Assembly: GCF_022374895.2 (NCBI RefSeq)
Contig: NZ_CP092423.2
Span: 2,480,001-2,544,000 of the forward strand
Source: Mycobacterium lentiflavum
GTDB lineage: Bacteria > Actinomycetota > Actinomycetes > Mycobacteriales > Mycobacteriaceae
Direction of reading: 5' to 3'
DNA: 64,000 bases
A model generated the notes under the pieces. The model was not told where the DNA came from, did not search any database, and saw only the letters and a program-made list of their open reading frames with translations. Shown piece by piece: positions 38,077 through 51,554 of this stretch (position 1 is the first letter of the stretch; every line of letters begins with the position of its first letter). The position numbers were made by a program, and so were the translations under genes.

Positions 38077-38487
38077 TCAGGCGATGTCGCTGACCAGCAC
38101 CGCCATCCGGCGCAACTGCAGACGCACCAGCCGGGGCAGGCCCGTGCCATCGGACCCCGCGGGCAGGATCCGGGGATTGGTGATGTGCACGACGCTGCGG
38201 GCAAAGTGCAGGTCAGCCTGCCCGGCGGCCAGCACGTTCTTCACCCAGTCGGTCTTGCCGTGGCCCAGCGCAATCGCCAACACATTGCCGTTGCGATAGG
38301 CCGTCACGATGGTCTTGTACGTCTTGCCCGACGTGCGGCCGCGATGCTCGATCGTGCCCGTGCCGGGCAGGAAGCGCGCGATCGGCTTCAAGGCCGGGTT
38401 GACGTATTTGACCTGGAAGTTCTCAAACCACGTCGGATATACCATCGGGATGCCCGGAGCGTTGTTCGGGTGATCCTTTGTGGACAT
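38077..38487 (-). CDS. Deazaflavin-dependent nitroreductase (Ddn) family protein, Rv1598c-like
   Basis: A 136-residue F420-binding split-barrel protein. Features are LPGTGTIEHRGRTSGKTYKTIVTAY (the strand-turn that binds the F420 phosphate), NVLAIALGHGKTDWVKNVLA and LHFARSVVHITNPRIL. The ATG at 38487 has a GGGAGCC upstream and gives the exact Rv1598c length. It is divergent from hisD, with about 80 bases between. Members reduce quinones or xenobiotics with F420H2; the substrate here is unknown. It is a second Ddn-type gene in the window. Confidence 0.88.
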   Translation of the reverse strand: MSTKDHPNNAPGIPMVYPTWFENFQVKYVNPALKPIARFLPGTGTIEHRGRTSGKTYKTIVTAYRNGNVLAIALGHGKTDWVKNVLAAGQADLHFARSVVHITNPRILPAGSDGTGLPRLVRLQLRRMAVLVSDIA

Positions 38488-38567
38488 GCCGGCTCCCTTG
38501 TGGAACGTCTGTGCGCTGATTATCGGCACTGTACCGGCCGGATATTGATTTGAGTTCCTCTGGGACA

Positions 38568-41747
<3,180 letters not shown>

Positions 41748-41751
<4 letters not shown>

Positions 41752-42368
41752 CAACACGATCAGTCGTGGTGCTGGACTACGGCTCGGGCAATCTCCGGTC
41801 TGCGCAGCGTGCGCTGGAGCGCGTCGGTGCGACGGTGGAGGTCACCGCCGACGCGCGTGCGGCCGCGGCCGCCGACGGGCTGGTGGTGCCCGGGGTCGGC
41901 GCGTACGAGGCGTGCATGACCGGACTGCGCAAGATCGCCGGGGAGCGGATCATCGCCGAACGGGTGGCCGCCGGGCGCCCGGTGCTCGGGGTCTGCGTCG
42001 GCATGCAGATCCTGTTCGCGCGCGGCGTGGAATTCGGGGTCGAGACGTCCGGGTGTGGGCAGTGGCCCGGATCCGTGACCCGGCTGGACGCCCCGGTGAT
42101 CCCGCACATGGGCTGGAATGTCGTCCAATCCGGCTCGGGCAGTCGACTTTTCAACGGTCTGGATGCGTCCGCCCGGTTCTACTTCGTGCATTCCTACGCC
42201 GCGCAGCGGTGGGAAGGCTCGCCGGAGGCCGTGCTGACGTGGGCCACCCATCAGGTGCCGTTTCTGGCGGCGGTCGAGGACGGTCCGCTGGCCGCCACCC
42301 AATTCCACCCGGAGAAGAGTGGGGACGCCGGTGCGGCCGTATTGAGCAACTGGGTTGAGGGACTGTAG
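41748..42368 (+). CDS. hisH: Imidazole glycerol phosphate synthase glutamine amidotransferase subunit HisH
   Basis: A 206-residue class I glutaminase that makes ammonia for HisF. The nucleophile cysteine is in [10 protein letters not shown]; the histidine and glutamate are in QFHPEKSG; the oxyanion strand is [16 protein letters not shown] at 41748 overlaps the hisB stop. It works as a heterodimer with HisF, encoded three genes later. Matches Rv1602. Confidence 0.97.
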
Positions 42369-43115
42369 ATGTCATTGATTTTGTTACCCGCTGTCGATGT
42401 TGTCGAAGGTCGTGCCGTGCGCCTGGTGCAGGGCAAGGCCGGCAGCGAAACCGAGTACGGCTCGGCGCTGGACGCGGCACTGAACTGGCAGCGCGACGGT
42501 GCCGACTGGATCCATCTCGTGGACTTGGACGCGGCGTTCGGCCGCGGTTCCAACCGCGAATTGCTTGCCGAGGTGGTCGGAAAGCTCGACGTGTCGGTGG
42601 AGTTGTCCGGCGGGATTCGCGACGACGACTCGCTGGCGGCGGCGCTGGCCACCGGCTGCGCCCGGGTCAACCTGGGGACCGCGGCGCTGGAGAATCCGCA
42701 GTGGTGTGCCCGGGCGATCACCGAGCACGGTGAGAAGGTCGCCGTCGGTTTGGACGTCCAGATCGACCCGAGCCATCCACACGGCGAGTACCGACTGCGC
42801 GGACGGGGCTGGGAAACCGACGGTGGCGATCTGTGGGATGTGCTGGAACGCCTTGACGCCGAAGGATGTTCGCGGTTCGTCGTCACCGACGTCACCAAGG
42901 ACGGCACGCTGGGCGGCCCGAACCTCGACCTGCTGGCCCGTGTCGCCGAGCGCACCGACGCCCCGGTCATCGCGTCCGGTGGCGTGTCGAGCCTGGACGA
43001 CCTGCGCGCGATCGCCACTCTCACCGACCGCGGCGTCGAGGGAGCCATTGTGGGCAAGGCGCTCTACGCCGGGCGGTTCACCTTGCCGCAGGCACTGGAC
43101 GCGGTGCGGCGGTAG
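42369..43115 (+). CDS. priA: Phosphoribosyl isomerase A (HisA/PriA), dual His and Trp isomerase
   Basis: A 248-residue (beta/alpha)8 barrel. Two phosphate-binding half-barrels are visible: [17 protein letters not shown] with catalytic Asp11, and the second half with [27 protein letters not shown] contains the arginine and tryptophan that let actinobacterial PriA accept the tryptophan-pathway substrate PRA as well as ProFAR. No trpF exists in the trp operon of this window, agreeing with that dual role. It starts directly after the hisH stop. Matches Rv1603 (hisA). Confidence 0.95.
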   Translation: MSLILLPAVDVVEGRAVRLVQGKAGSETEYGSALDAALNWQRDGADWIHLVDLDAAFGRGSNRELLAEVVGKLDVSVELSGGIRDDDSLAAALATGCARVNLGTAALENPQWCARAITEHGEKVAVGLDVQIDPSHPHGEYRLRGRGWETDGGDLWDVLERLDAEGCSRFVVTDVTKDGTLGGPNLDLLARVAERTDAPVIASGGVSSLDDLRAIATLTDRGVEGAIVGKALYAGRFTLPQALDAVRR

Positions 43116-43119
43116 AACG

Positions 43120-43920
43120 ATGGATCTGCACGCACTGCTGGCCGAGGCGTCGACAATCCTCGACGCAGCGGTGGAGCCGTTCGTGGCGGGGCACCGCGCC
43201 GATTCGGCGGTACGCAAGAAGGGCAACGACTTCGCCACCCAGGTTGATCTGGCGATCGAGCGGCAGGTTGTCGCGGCGCTGCAAGCGGCCACCGGAATCG
43301 GGGTGCACGGCGAGGAATTCGGTGGCACACCGGTCGATTCACCATGGGTGTGGGTGCTGGATCCGATCGACGGCACCTTCAACTACGCCGCCGGTTCACC
43401 CATGGCGGCGATACTGCTGGGCCTGTTGCACGACGGCGAGCCGGTGGCCGGCCTGACCTGGATACCGTTCACCGACGACCGCTATGCGGCTCTCGCCGAG
43501 GGGCCGTTGATGAAGAATGATGTCGCGCAGGCGCCGTTGAACCACACGCCGCTGGCCGACACCCTGATCGGCGTCGGCACATTCAACGCCGACTCTCGGG
43601 GACGATTCCCGGGACGTTATCGACTCGCGGTGCTGGAAAAGCTGAGCCGGGTGTCCTCGCGACTGCGCATGCACGGTTCGACCGGCCTTGACCTGGTTTA
43701 TGTGGCCGACGGAATCCTTTCGTGCGCAGTTCATTTCGGCGGCCAGGTGTGGGATCACGCCGCCGGGGTCGCGCAGGTTCGCGCCGCGGGTGGCACCGTC
43801 ACCGATCTGCTCGGTCAACCCTGGACCCCCGAGTCTCGGTCGGTGCTGGCCGCCGCCCCCGGCGCGTACGAAGAGATCCTCGAGATTCTGCGCAGTGCCG
43901 GTCGACCGGAGGACTACTGA
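43120..43920 (+). CDS. impA: Inositol monophosphatase family protein ImpA
   Basis: A 266-residue metal-dependent phosphatase of the inositol monophosphatase/FBPase fold. Motifs are the glutamate GEEFGG, the metal-binding [12 protein letters not shown] and the C-terminal [15 protein letters not shown]. Family members hydrolyse inositol phosphate or, in actinobacterial his operons, histidinol phosphate. Being inside the his operon next to a phosphatase-less HisB, a histidinol-phosphate phosphatase role is plausible, but Rv1604 is annotated ImpA. ATG at 43120 is four bases past hisA. Confidence 0.92.
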   Translation: MDLHALLAEASTILDAAVEPFVAGHRADSAVRKKGNDFATQVDLAIERQVVAALQAATGIGVHGEEFGGTPVDSPWVWVLDPIDGTFNYAAGSPMAAILLGLLHDGEPVAGLTWIPFTDDRYAALAEGPLMKNDVAQAPLNHTPLADTLIGVGTFNADSRGRFPGRYRLAVLEKLSRVSSRLRMHGSTGLDLVYVADGILSCAVHFGGQVWDHAAGVAQVRAAGGTVTDLLGQPWTPESRSVLAAAPGAYEEILEILRSAGRPEDY

Positions 43921-43921
43921 G

Positions 43922-44707
43922 ATGCATGCGGGTACCGACCTTGCCGTGCGCGTGATTCCGTGCCTGGACGTCGACGACGGGCGCGTGGTCAAGGGAGTCA
44001 ATTTCGAGAATCTGCGCGACGCGGGTGACCCCGTCGAACTCGCCGCGGCCTATGACGCCGAGGGCGCCGACGAGCTGACCTTTCTGGACGTGACCGCGTC
44101 CTCGTCGGGCCGGGCGACGATGTTGGATGTGGTACGCCACACCGCCGAGCAGGTGTTCATCCCGCTGACCGTCGGCGGCGGCGTCCGCGCCGTCGCCGAC
44201 GTCGATGTCCTGCTGCGGGCGGGGGCGGACAAGGTCTCGGTGAATACCGCCGCGATCGCACGCCCGGACCTATTGGCAGAGATGTCAAGGCAATTCGGCT
44301 CGCAATGCATCGTGTTGTCCGTCGACGCTCGCAGGGTGCCGTCCGGTTCGACCCCCACGCCATCGGGCTGGGAGGTCACCACGCACGGCGGGCGCCGCGG
44401 CACCGGCATCGACGCCGTCGAGTGGGCGGCCCGGGGTGCCGACCTCGGAGTGGGGGAGATTCTGCTCAATTCGATGGACGCCGACGGCACCAAGGCCGGT
44501 TTCGATCTGGCGATGTTGCGCGCGGTTCGTGCCGCGGTCACGGTTCCGGTGATCGCCAGCGGCGGCGCGGGCACGGTCGACCACTTCGCGCCCGCGGTTG
44601 CGGCCGGTGCCGATGCGGTGTTGGCGGCCAGCGTCTTTCACTTCCGCGAGCTGACGATCGGGCAGGTGAAGGCGGCGATGGCCGCGGCAGGGATCACGGT
44701 ACGATGA
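43922..44707 (+). CDS. hisF: Imidazole glycerol phosphate synthase cyclase subunit HisF
   Basis: A 261-residue (beta/alpha)8 barrel cyclase that uses ammonia from HisH. The first catalytic aspartate is in [18 protein letters not shown] and the second in [20 protein letters not shown] is the second phosphate-binding loop. The ATG at 43922 is one base beyond the impA stop. The stop overlaps the hisI start. Matches Rv1605. Confidence 0.97.
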   Translation: MHAGTDLAVRVIPCLDVDDGRVVKGVNFENLRDAGDPVELAAAYDAEGADELTFLDVTASSSGRATMLDVVRHTAEQVFIPLTVGGGVRAVADVDVLLRAGADKVSVNTAAIARPDLLAEMSRQFGSQCIVLSVDARRVPSGSTPTPSGWEVTTHGGRRGTGIDAVEWAARGADLGVGEILLNSMDADGTKAGFDLAMLRAVRAAVTVPVIASGGAGTVDHFAPAVAAGADAVLAASVFHFRELTIGQVKAAMAAAGITVR

Positions 44708-45051
44708 CACTCGATCCCGACATCGCCGCGCGCCTCAAGCGCAACGCCGACGGCCTGTTCACCGCCGTCGTGCAGGAGCGAGGCAGCGGCGACGTGCTGA
44801 TGGTCGCCTGGATGGATGACGCGGCGCTGGCCCGCACCCTGGAAACCCGTGAGGCCACTTACTTTTCGCGATCCCGCGGCGAGCAGTGGATCAAGGGTGC
44901 GACGTCGGGGCACACCCAGTATGTGCACTCGCTGCGCCTGGACTGCGACGGTGACGCCGTGCTGCTGACTGTCGACCAGGTCGGCGGAGCCTGCCACACC
45001 GGAGACCACAGCTGCTTCGATGCCGGCGCGCTGCTCGAACCCGAGAACTAG
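44704..45051 (+). CDS. hisI: Phosphoribosyl-AMP cyclohydrolase HisI
   Basis: A 115-residue zinc/magnesium hydrolase for the third histidine step, without the HisE pyrophosphatase domain. Signatures are [36 protein letters not shown] and the cysteine ligands in [26 protein letters not shown] 44704 overlaps hisF (ATGA). It is the last gene of the operon; its TAG shares CTAG with the stop of the convergent kinase gene. Length equals Rv1606. Confidence 0.97.
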   Translation: MTLDPDIAARLKRNADGLFTAVVQERGSGDVLMVAWMDDAALARTLETREATYFSRSRGEQWIKGATSGHTQYVHSLRLDCDGDAVLLTVDQVGGACHTGDHSCFDAGALLEPEN

Positions 45052-46550
45052 CGGGGCGCCACGTCCAGGCTATTGGCCGCCTCGATCGCGGCGCGCGTCC
45101 ATTCATGACGAAAGACCGCCGGTGAGATGCGATCCCGGCGAACGACTTCCAGATCGATGGGCTTGCCGTTGATCACCGCGTTGGGCACCCGGAACGAGTA
45201 CGCGGGCTCCTCGGTGGCGACGGCAAGGATGGCGTCGTTGTCGGTGAAGTTGTTGGCGCGCATGACTTCCTCCGCCCAGCGGAATGGCTTGAGGCCATCG
45301 AAGCGTTTGACGTAGACGACCCATAGCCGGGTGCCGCGGGTGTCGTAGAGCTTCCTGAGGGCCCGGTCCACCGCGTCGTACTCCAGCGGGCCAAGCACTC
45401 CCGATTGGTCGGTGATCTGGCCGGAGAGCTTGATTGCCGGATTCGTGGGAGTCGAGGCCTGCCCGCTCGTTGGCGCGACAGAATGCGCGTTGGCGTTGCC
45501 GGATTGGTGCGAGCCGCCGAACACCCGGACCCCGACGAGGACGGCAAGGCCGACCAGGGCCAGACCGACGACCGCGGCGACCGCCACCGCCGTGCGCCGG
45601 GTGCTGCGTGCGGCCGGCGTTGCGGGTGAGGCGGTTTGGGGCGCAGCGATTGCTTCGGTGTCCGCGATCGGGGCCGCTTGGGTCGGACCGACGGCGTCGG
45701 CCGCGGTGTCGAGCTGGCTGCCGAGCGCGGCGGCGAAATCCGTACACGTCGCGAAACGATCGGCGGGGTTCTTGGCCAACGCCTTGGCGAGTGCGCCGTC
45801 GAGATCCGCCAGCTCGGGCCGGCGCCCGCTGACCGGCGGCGGCGGCGTGGACAAATGCTGTGTGATGACCACCGCGGGATTGGAATTCTGAAAAGGGGCG
45901 GCACCGGTCAACAGATTGAACGCGGTACATCCCAGCGCGTATTGGTCGGCCCGTCCATCGATGTCGAGTCCCTGCAGCTGCTCGGGCGCGCAATAGGCGG
46001 TGGTGCCCATCATCATGTTTGTCGCTGTCAGGCCGCTGATTTCACCCAGCTCGCGAGCAATGCCGAAATCGGCCAGCAGGATGCGCCGTCGCGGCGCGGC
46101 ATCGCTGATCAAAATGTTCGCTGGTTTGACGTCGCGGTGCAGCAGGCCGCGCGAATGCGCGTAATCCAGCGCGTCGGCCACGGCGGCGACGATTTCGAGG
46201 ACGTCGGCTTTCGGCAACCCCGACGGGTACTGGCGCAGCAGCTGCGCGGCGTCGGTGCCCTCCACGTAGTCTATCGAAATCCACAGTTGCCCTTCGTATT
46301 CGCCGCGGTCGTGGATACCGACGATGTGCTCGTTGTACAGGCTGGCGGCGAGATCGGCCTCCCGGTTGAAGCGCTGCCGAAACTCGACGTTGTCGGTGAG
46401 CTCGGCGGGCAAGATCTTCAGGGCGTCACGGCGCGGCAGCCGCGGATGCTGCGCCAGATACACCTCGCCCATCCCGCCGGCCCCCAGCCGCCGAATGATC
46501 CTGAATCCAGCGAACAGCGCGCCTTCGGGTAAACCATTGCTTTGCGGCAT
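45048..46550 (-). CDS. Transmembrane Ser/Thr protein kinase with extracellular TPM domain
   Basis: A 500-residue PknA/PknF-type kinase. The kinase domain spans about 13-280: glycine loop GAGGMGEV (23-30), lysine K45, HRDVKPAN with D140, DFG with D161, and APE at 188-190. Residues 285-318 are an Ala/Thr/Pro linker, 320-343 one membrane helix, and 374-495 an extracytoplasmic TPM (TLP18.3/Psb32/MOLO-1) domain ([50 protein letters not shown]). No H37Rv kinase lies between hisI and chaA, so it is accessory. ATG at 46550 lies six bases after a TAGCAT -10, suggesting a leaderless transcript. Substrates are unknown. Confidence 0.9.
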   Translation of the reverse strand: MPQSNGLPEGALFAGFRIIRRLGAGGMGEVYLAQHPRLPRRDALKILPAELTDNVEFRQRFNREADLAASLYNEHIVGIHDRGEYEGQLWISIDYVEGTDAAQLLRQYPSGLPKADVLEIVAAVADALDYAHSRGLLHRDVKPANILISDAAPRRRILLADFGIARELGEISGLTATNMMMGTTAYCAPEQLQGLDIDGRADQYALGCTAFNLLTGAAPFQNSNPAVVITQHLSTPPPPVSGRRPELADLDGALAKALAKNPADRFATCTDFAAALGSQLDTAADAVGPTQAAPIADTEAIAAPQTASPATPAARSTRRTAVAVAAVVGLALVGLAVLVGVRVFGGSHQSGNANAHSVAPTSGQASTPTNPAIKLSGQITDQSGVLGPLEYDAVDRALRKLYDTRGTRLWVVYVKRFDGLKPFRWAEEVMRANNFTDNDAILAVATEEPAYSFRVPNAVINGKPIDLEVVRRDRISPAVFRHEWTRAAIEAANSLDVAPR

Positions 46551-46556
46551 GTGAGC

Positions 46557-46562
46557 ATGCTA
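46557..46562 (-). promoter_or_regulatory. -10 element of the kinase gene (leaderless)
   Basis: TAGCAT on the minus strand is followed by six bases and the ATG at 46550. No Shine-Dalgarno is present, supporting a transcript that starts at the initiation codon. Confidence 0.5.
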
Positions 46563-46669
46563 CTGAGACGATGGTTGCGGCGGCCGGCAAATCGCGGCCG
46601 TGCGGCGCAGCGTCACGCGGCGCGCCCCGAGTCGGCACCGGCCGACGATTTCGATCAGAATGGCGGGCG

Positions 46670-47764
46670 ATGCGCGAACGAATCTCGTGGAACGTGGTGG
46701 TGCCGCTGCTGGCCCTCGTCACGCTGGCACTGACCTGGGGCACGGAGCCTGGGCCGTCGCTGGCGGCGCTCGAGGCGGTCGTTCTGATCGGTGCCGTGTT
46801 GGCCGCGGTGCACCACGCGGAGGTGGTCGCGCACCGGGTGGGCGAGCCGTTCGGGTCGCTGGTGCTCGCCACCGCGGTAACCGTCATCGAGCTGGCTCTG
46901 ATCATCGAGCTGATGGCCTCGGGCGGAAATGAGGCGGAGACGCTGGCCCGGGATACCGCGTTTGCCGCCCTGATGATCACCACCAACGGCATCGCCGGGC
47001 TGTCGCTGCTGCTGGGATCGCATCGCTACGGCGTGACGTTGTTCAACCCGCACGGCAGCGGTGCGGCGCTGGCGACGCTCACCACGCTGGCGACGCTGAG
47101 CCTGGTGCTGCCCAGCTTCACCACGACTCGTGGTCGGCAAGAGTTCTCGCCCGGGCAGCTGGTATTCGCCGCCGTCGCCTCGCTGCTGCTGTACCTGCTG
47201 TTCGTCTTCACCCAGACGGTGCGGCATCGCGACTTCTTTCTGCCGGTCGCGCAGCGCGGTCAGCAGGGCAGCATGTTCGACGAGGAAAGCCACGCGGAAC
47301 CGCCGAGCCAAGCCGCGGCGCTGCGCAGCGTCGCGCTGCTGGCGGGCGCGCTTGTCGCGGTCGTGGGCCTGGCCGAACAGGAGTCGCCGGCCGTCGAGAA
47401 ACTGGTGTCGGTCGCGGGCTTTCCGCACTCGTTCGTCGGCGTGGTGATCGCGGGCCTGGTGTTGCTGCCCGAGACGCTGGCGGCGGTGCGAGCGGCGCGA
47501 CAGGGCCGCATTCAGACCAGTCTGAACCTCGCGTACGGCTCGGCGATGGCCAGCATCGGGCTCACTATTCCGGGCATCGCGCTGGCGTCGATCTGGATCA
47601 AAGGGCCGCTGCTTCTCGGGTTGGGTCCGACACAGTTGGTGCTGTTTGCCCTGACCGTGGTGATCAGCATGCTCACCGTGATCCCCGGCCGGGCGACCCG
47701 GTTACAGGGCGAGGTACATCTGGTGCTGCTGGCCGCGTTCGTGTTCCTGGCGATCGTCCCGTAA
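46670..47764 (+). CDS. chaA: Calcium/proton (cation) antiporter ChaA
   Basis: A 364-residue inner-membrane antiporter of the CaCA family with about eleven membrane helices. The two inverted alpha-repeats are visible: HRVGEPFGSLVLATAVTVIE in the first half and GLVLLPETLAAVRAARQGR followed by LNLAYGSAMASIGLTIP in the second; their acidic residues line the ion path. The acidic cytoplasmic loop MFDEESHAEPP separates the halves. ATG at 46670 gives the Rv1607 length. It is convergent with bcpB, 19 bases apart, and divergent from the kinase gene. Confidence 0.94.
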   Translation: MRERISWNVVVPLLALVTLALTWGTEPGPSLAALEAVVLIGAVLAAVHHAEVVAHRVGEPFGSLVLATAVTVIELALIIELMASGGNEAETLARDTAFAALMITTNGIAGLSLLLGSHRYGVTLFNPHGSGAALATLTTLATLSLVLPSFTTTRGRQEFSPGQLVFAAVASLLLYLLFVFTQTVRHRDFFLPVAQRGQQGSMFDEESHAEPPSQAAALRSVALLAGALVAVVGLAEQESPAVEKLVSVAGFPHSFVGVVIAGLVLLPETLAAVRAARQGRIQTSLNLAYGSAMASIGLTIPGIALASIWIKGPLLLGLGPTQLVLFALTVVISMLTVIPGRATRLQGEVHLVLLAAFVFLAIVP

Positions 47765-47783
47765 CGGCAAGCAGCGCAAGCGA

Positions 47784-48248
47784 TTACGCCGACGAACGGG
47801 CCCGCAGGGTCTGCAGCGCCTGGTCGGCATGGGTGTCCATGCTGAACTCGCTGGAAATCACGTTGAGCACCGTGCGGTCGGTGTCGATCACGAACGTCGT
47901 GCGTTTGACCGGCATCAACTTGCCGAGCAGACCACGCTTGACGCCGAACTGGGCGGCCACCGTGCCGTCGGAGTCGGACAGCAGCGGGTAGTCGAAGCTT
48001 TCCTTGTCGGCGAACTTGGCCTGCTTCTGCACGGCATCGGTGCTGATGCCGACGCGGTTGGCGCCGACCGCCGCGAATTCGGCGGCCAGGTCGCGGAAAT
48101 GGCAGGCTTCCTTGGTGCACCCAGGAGTCATTGCCGCGGGGTAGAAGAACAGCACCACCGGTCCGTCGGCAAGCAGGGCGCTGAGCTTGCGGGGCGTTCC
48201 GGTCTGATCGGGAAGTTCGAAGTCGGCCACCGTGTCACCAGTTTTCAT
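47784..48248 (-). CDS. bcpB: Peroxiredoxin BcpB (bacterioferritin comigratory protein family)
   Basis: A 154-residue thiol peroxidase of the PrxQ/BCP class that reduces peroxides with thioredoxin. The peroxidatic cysteine is C44 in AMTPGCTKEAC and the resolving cysteine C49, the five-residue spacing of atypical two-cysteine PrxQ enzymes; the conserved threonine and arginine of the site (TPGC and VKRTTFVID) are present. ATG at 48248 gives the exact Rv1608c length. It is divergent from trpE across 107 bases. Confidence 0.95.
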   Translation of the reverse strand: MKTGDTVADFELPDQTGTPRKLSALLADGPVVLFFYPAAMTPGCTKEACHFRDLAAEFAAVGANRVGISTDAVQKQAKFADKESFDYPLLSDSDGTVAAQFGVKRGLLGKLMPVKRTTFVIDTDRTVLNVISSEFSMDTHADQALQTLRARSSA

Positions 48249-48355
48249 GGGCGTCAGGCTACGCCCGATCGTCCACCAGATGATGCCGGGCCGCGGGCCT
48301 AACGGCACCGGCGGGACCGCCTGGGCCGCGCAAACGCATCTGCGAGGATGGTTGG

Positions 48356-49918
48356 GTGCGCCCACACCTCGCCGACACGACCTCACGGGAGGAATTCCGC
48401 CTGCTCGCGGCGGCGCACCGCTTTGTTCCGGTGACCCGGAAGGTCTTGGCTGACAGCGAGACGCCGCTGTCGGCGTATCGCAAGCTGGCCGCCAATCGAC
48501 CCGGCACGTTCTTGCTGGAGTCCGCCGAAAACGGCCGATCGTGGTCGCGATGGTCGTTCATCGGCGCCGGCGCACCCTCGGCGTTGACCGTGCGCGACGG
48601 CGAAGCGGTGTGGTTGGGTGCGGTTCCGCAGGACGCGCCGACCGGCGGCGATCCCCTCGAGGCGCTGCAGGCCACCCTGGAGCTGCTGTCCACCCGACAA
48701 ACCAGAGCGGCCCCCGACCAGTCCGAGTCGGGGCTTCCGCCGCTGTCGGGCGGCCTGGTCGGGTTCTTCGCCTACGACATGGTGCGGCGCCTGGAACGCC
48801 TGCCGGAAATGGCCGTCGACGATCTGCAGCTACCGGAAATGCTGATGCTGCTGGCCACGGATGTCGCGGCGGTCGACCATCACGAGGGCACTATCACGCT
48901 GATCGCCAACGCGGTGAACTGGAACGGCACCGACGAGCGGGTCGACGAGGCCTACGACGACGCCGTCGCGCGCCTGGATGTGATGACCGAGGCGCTGGGC
49001 CAGCCGCTGCCGTCGACGGTGGCCACCTTCAGCAAGCCCGAGCCCGACTATCGAGCGCAGCGCACGGTCGAGGAATACGGGAAGATCGTCGACTATCTCG
49101 TCGACCAGATCGCGGCCGGCGAAGCCTTTCAGGTGGTGCCCTCGCAGCGCTTCGAAATGGACACCGACGTCGACCCGATCGACGTCTACCGGATTCTGCG
49201 AGTGACCAACCCCAGTCCCTACATGTACTTGCTGCATGTGCCGAATAGTGCTGGTGCGACTGACTTTTCGATTGTCGGATCTAGTCCCGAGGCACTCGTC
49301 ACCGTCGCCGATGGCCGCGCGACGACGCATCCGATCGCCGGTACCCGGTGGCGTGGACAGAACGAGGAAGAAGATCAGCTGCTGGAAAAGGAGCTGCTGT
49401 CCGACGACAAGGAACGCGCCGAGCACTTGATGCTGGTCGACCTCGGCCGCAACGACCTCGGCCGGGTCTGCACGCCCGGCACGGTCCGCGTCGAGGATTA
49501 CAGCCACATCGAGCGCTACAGCCATGTCATGCACCTGGTCTCGACGGTGACTGGCCTGCTCGGCGAGGGCCGCACCGCCTTGGACGCCGTCACGGCCTGT
49601 TTCCCGGCCGGCACGCTGTCCGGAGCGCCCAAGGTGCGGGCGATGGAGCTGATCGAAGAAGTGGAGAAGACACGCCGCGGCGTATACGGCGGCGTGCTCG
49701 GGTATCTCGACTTCGCCGGCAACGCGGACTTCGCGATCGCCATTCGCACGGCGCTGATACGCAACGGCACCGCCTATGTCCAGGCGGGCGGCGGAGTAGT
49801 GGCCGACTCCAACGGTCCTTATGAGTACACCGAGGCGAGCAACAAGGCGCGCGCGGTGCTTAACGCCATCGCCGCGGCGCAGACGCTCAGCGCCCCGGAC
49901 GCCACCCGCAATGGCTGA
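48356..49918 (+). CDS. trpE: Anthranilate synthase component I TrpE
   Basis: A 520-residue enzyme making anthranilate from chorismate, using ammonia from TrpG, which is encoded elsewhere. The feedback-inhibition motif LLES ([17 protein letters not shown]) and catalytic blocks [38 protein letters not shown] and [15 protein letters not shown] are present. The GTG at 48356 is six bases after GAGGAT, a possible -10, suggesting a leaderless mRNA. No leader peptide with tandem Trp codons was seen, so classical attenuation is not evident. Matches Rv1609. Confidence 0.96.
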   Translation: MRPHLADTTSREEFRLLAAAHRFVPVTRKVLADSETPLSAYRKLAANRPGTFLLESAENGRSWSRWSFIGAGAPSALTVRDGEAVWLGAVPQDAPTGGDPLEALQATLELLSTRQTRAAPDQSESGLPPLSGGLVGFFAYDMVRRLERLPEMAVDDLQLPEMLMLLATDVAAVDHHEGTITLIANAVNWNGTDERVDEAYDDAVARLDVMTEALGQPLPSTVATFSKPEPDYRAQRTVEEYGKIVDYLVDQIAAGEAFQVVPSQRFEMDTDVDPIDVYRILRVTNPSPYMYLLHVPNSAGATDFSIVGSSPEALVTVADGRATTHPIAGTRWRGQNEEEDQLLEKELLSDDKERAEHLMLVDLGRNDLGRVCTPGTVRVEDYSHIERYSHVMHLVSTVTGLLGEGRTALDAVTACFPAGTLSGAPKVRAMELIEEVEKTRRGVYGGVLGYLDFAGNADFAIAIRTALIRNGTAYVQAGGGVVADSNGPYEYTEASNKARAVLNAIAAAQTLSAPDATRNG

Positions 49919-50573
49919 TGCCCCGCCGGACCGGCGGGCCCGGCTGACGATCGGCCTCGCCCAGCTGCTGCTGGTCATCGCCGCGGGCCTGCTGTGGACC
50001 GCCTCGCGGCTGCCGTGGGTGGTGATCCGGTCGTTCGACGGGCTGGGGCCACCCAGGGAAGTGATCCTGGCCGGCGCGTCCTGGTCGACGGTCCTGCTGC
50101 CGTCGGCCCTGCTGCTGCTGGCCACCGCCGTGGCGGCGCTCGCGGTGCGGGGCTGGGCGCTGCGCGCGCTGGCCGGGCTGCTCGCCGTGATCAGCCTGGC
50201 GATCGGCTATCTGGGCGTCAGCCTGTGGGTGCTGCCGGATGTGGCGGTGCGAGGATCCGAACTTGCCCACATTTCGCTGCTGACGCTGGTGGGCAGCGAG
50301 CGGCGGTACGCCGGCGCCGGGTTCGCGGTGGGTGCCGCGGTGTGCACATTGATCGCCGCCGTCCTGTTGATGCGTTCGGCGATGACGGGAGGGGCGAAAA
50401 AATACGCCGCGCCGGCGACCCGCCGCTCAATTGCGAGACGCGAAGGTGCCGACGGGGCGATGCTGGAGGAGCCGGGGGCGCCAGAGATGTCGGAGCGGAT
50501 GATCTGGGACGCACTCGATGAGGGGCATGACCCGACTGATCGGCCCCGCGAGTCTGACACCGAGGGTCGGTGA
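49911..50573 (+). CDS. Trp-biosynthesis-associated membrane protein, Rv1610-like
   Basis: A 220-residue protein of the conserved actinobacterial trp-operon membrane family (TIGR02234 type). Four predicted helices: [59 protein letters not shown] and [19 protein letters not shown]; the C-terminal 60 residues are charged and cytoplasmic. ATG at 49911 overlaps trpE by eight bases. The function is unknown, though the position within trp operons is conserved. Confidence 0.9.
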   Translation: MADAPPDRRARLTIGLAQLLLVIAAGLLWTASRLPWVVIRSFDGLGPPREVILAGASWSTVLLPSALLLLATAVAALAVRGWALRALAGLLAVISLAIGYLGVSLWVLPDVAVRGSELAHISLLTLVGSERRYAGAGFAVGAAVCTLIAAVLLMRSAMTGGAKKYAAPATRRSIARREGADGAMLEEPGAPEMSERMIWDALDEGHDPTDRPRESDTEGR

Positions 50574-50595
50574 CGGGCCGCGAGCCGACGGTCGC

Positions 50596-50601
50596 TACCC
50601 T
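50596..50601 (+). promoter_or_regulatory. Possible internal -10 for trpC
   Basis: TACCCT matches the mycobacterial -10 pattern and lies in the 102-base gap between Rv1610 and trpC, which is the only long gap in the trp operon. It may give trpCBA-lgt a second promoter. A transcript from here would carry a leader with the ribosome site AAGGGA before ATG 50676. Confidence 0.35.
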
Positions 50602-50675
50602 TCATTGACGTCGTCGAAATCGGCTCGGAACCGGTTAGGTGACCGTCTGTATGGCTGTAGAAGGGAAACACAGGT

Positions 50676-51494
50676 ATGAGTCCGGCGACTGTCCTTGACT
50701 CCATCCTTGAGGGAGTCCGGGCCGATGTTGCCGCGCGCGAAGCGCGTATTCCTCTTCCCGAGATCAAAGCGGCCGCCGCCGCAGCGCCCCCACCTCTTGA
50801 TGTGATGGCCGCGCTGCGCGAGCCGGGGATCGGCGTCATCGCCGAGGTCAAGCGCGCCAGTCCGTCGGCGGGTTCGTTGGCGCCCATTGCCGATCCGGCG
50901 AAGCTGGCTCAGGCCTACGAAGACGGCGGTGCCCGCATTATCAGTGTCTTGACCGAGGAGCGGCGTTTCAACGGCTCGCTCGACGACCTGGATGCGGTTC
51001 GGGCCGCGGTGTCGATTCCGGTCTTGCGCAAAGACTTTGTGGTGCAGCCGTATCAGATTCACGAGGCGCGTGCGCACGGCGCCGACATGTTGCTGCTGAT
51101 CGTCGCCGCCTTGGAGCAGTCGGCGCTGGCGGCGATGCTCGACCGCACCGAATCACTTGGCATGACAGCGCTTGTCGAGGTCCACACCGAAGAAGAGGCG
51201 GACCGCGCACTCAAGGCCGGCGCCAACGTGATCGGGGTCAATGCCCGCGACCTCAAGACGCTGGAGGTGGACCGGGATAGCTTTTCGCGGATCGCACCCG
51301 GACTGCCCAGCAAGGTGATCAGGATCGCCGAATCGGGTGTGCGGGGTACCGCGGACCTGTTGGCGTACGCCGGTGCCGGCGCCGATGCCGTCCTCGTCGG
51401 TGAGGGGTTGGTCAAAAGTGGCGACCCGCGTGCCGCAGTCGCCGATCTGGTGACCGCGGGTACCCATCCGTCCTGTCCGAAACCGGCTCGTTAG
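50676..51494 (+). CDS. trpC: Indole-3-glycerol phosphate synthase TrpC
   Basis: A 272-residue (beta/alpha)8 enzyme closing the indole ring from CdRP. Signatures are [17 protein letters not shown] (catalytic lysine), [28 protein letters not shown] (second lysine) and [15 protein letters not shown]. It is monofunctional: no TrpF domain is fused. AAGGGA lies nine bases upstream of the ATG. Matches Rv1611. It is followed by trpB after 60 bases. Confidence 0.97.
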   Translation: MSPATVLDSILEGVRADVAAREARIPLPEIKAAAAAAPPPLDVMAALREPGIGVIAEVKRASPSAGSLAPIADPAKLAQAYEDGGARIISVLTEERRFNGSLDDLDAVRAAVSIPVLRKDFVVQPYQIHEARAHGADMLLLIVAALEQSALAAMLDRTESLGMTALVEVHTEEEADRALKAGANVIGVNARDLKTLEVDRDSFSRIAPGLPSKVIRIAESGVRGTADLLAYAGAGADAVLVGEGLVKSGDPRAAVADLVTAGTHPSCPKPAR

Positions 51495-51554
51495 TCAGAG
51501 CCGCTGCGTTGAAACGTTGAACCCCATGAGCCATCCCCGCGTTGAGCATTGGTG

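Noticed and set aside
42499..43119. N-terminal extension of impA across hisA
   Set aside because: The extension is the off-frame translation of hisA; ImpA similarity begins at the ATG at 43120.
48249..48355. Trp attenuator leader peptide before trpE
   Set aside because: No short frame with tandem Trp codons and no alternative hairpin pair were seen; a leaderless start is a better fit.
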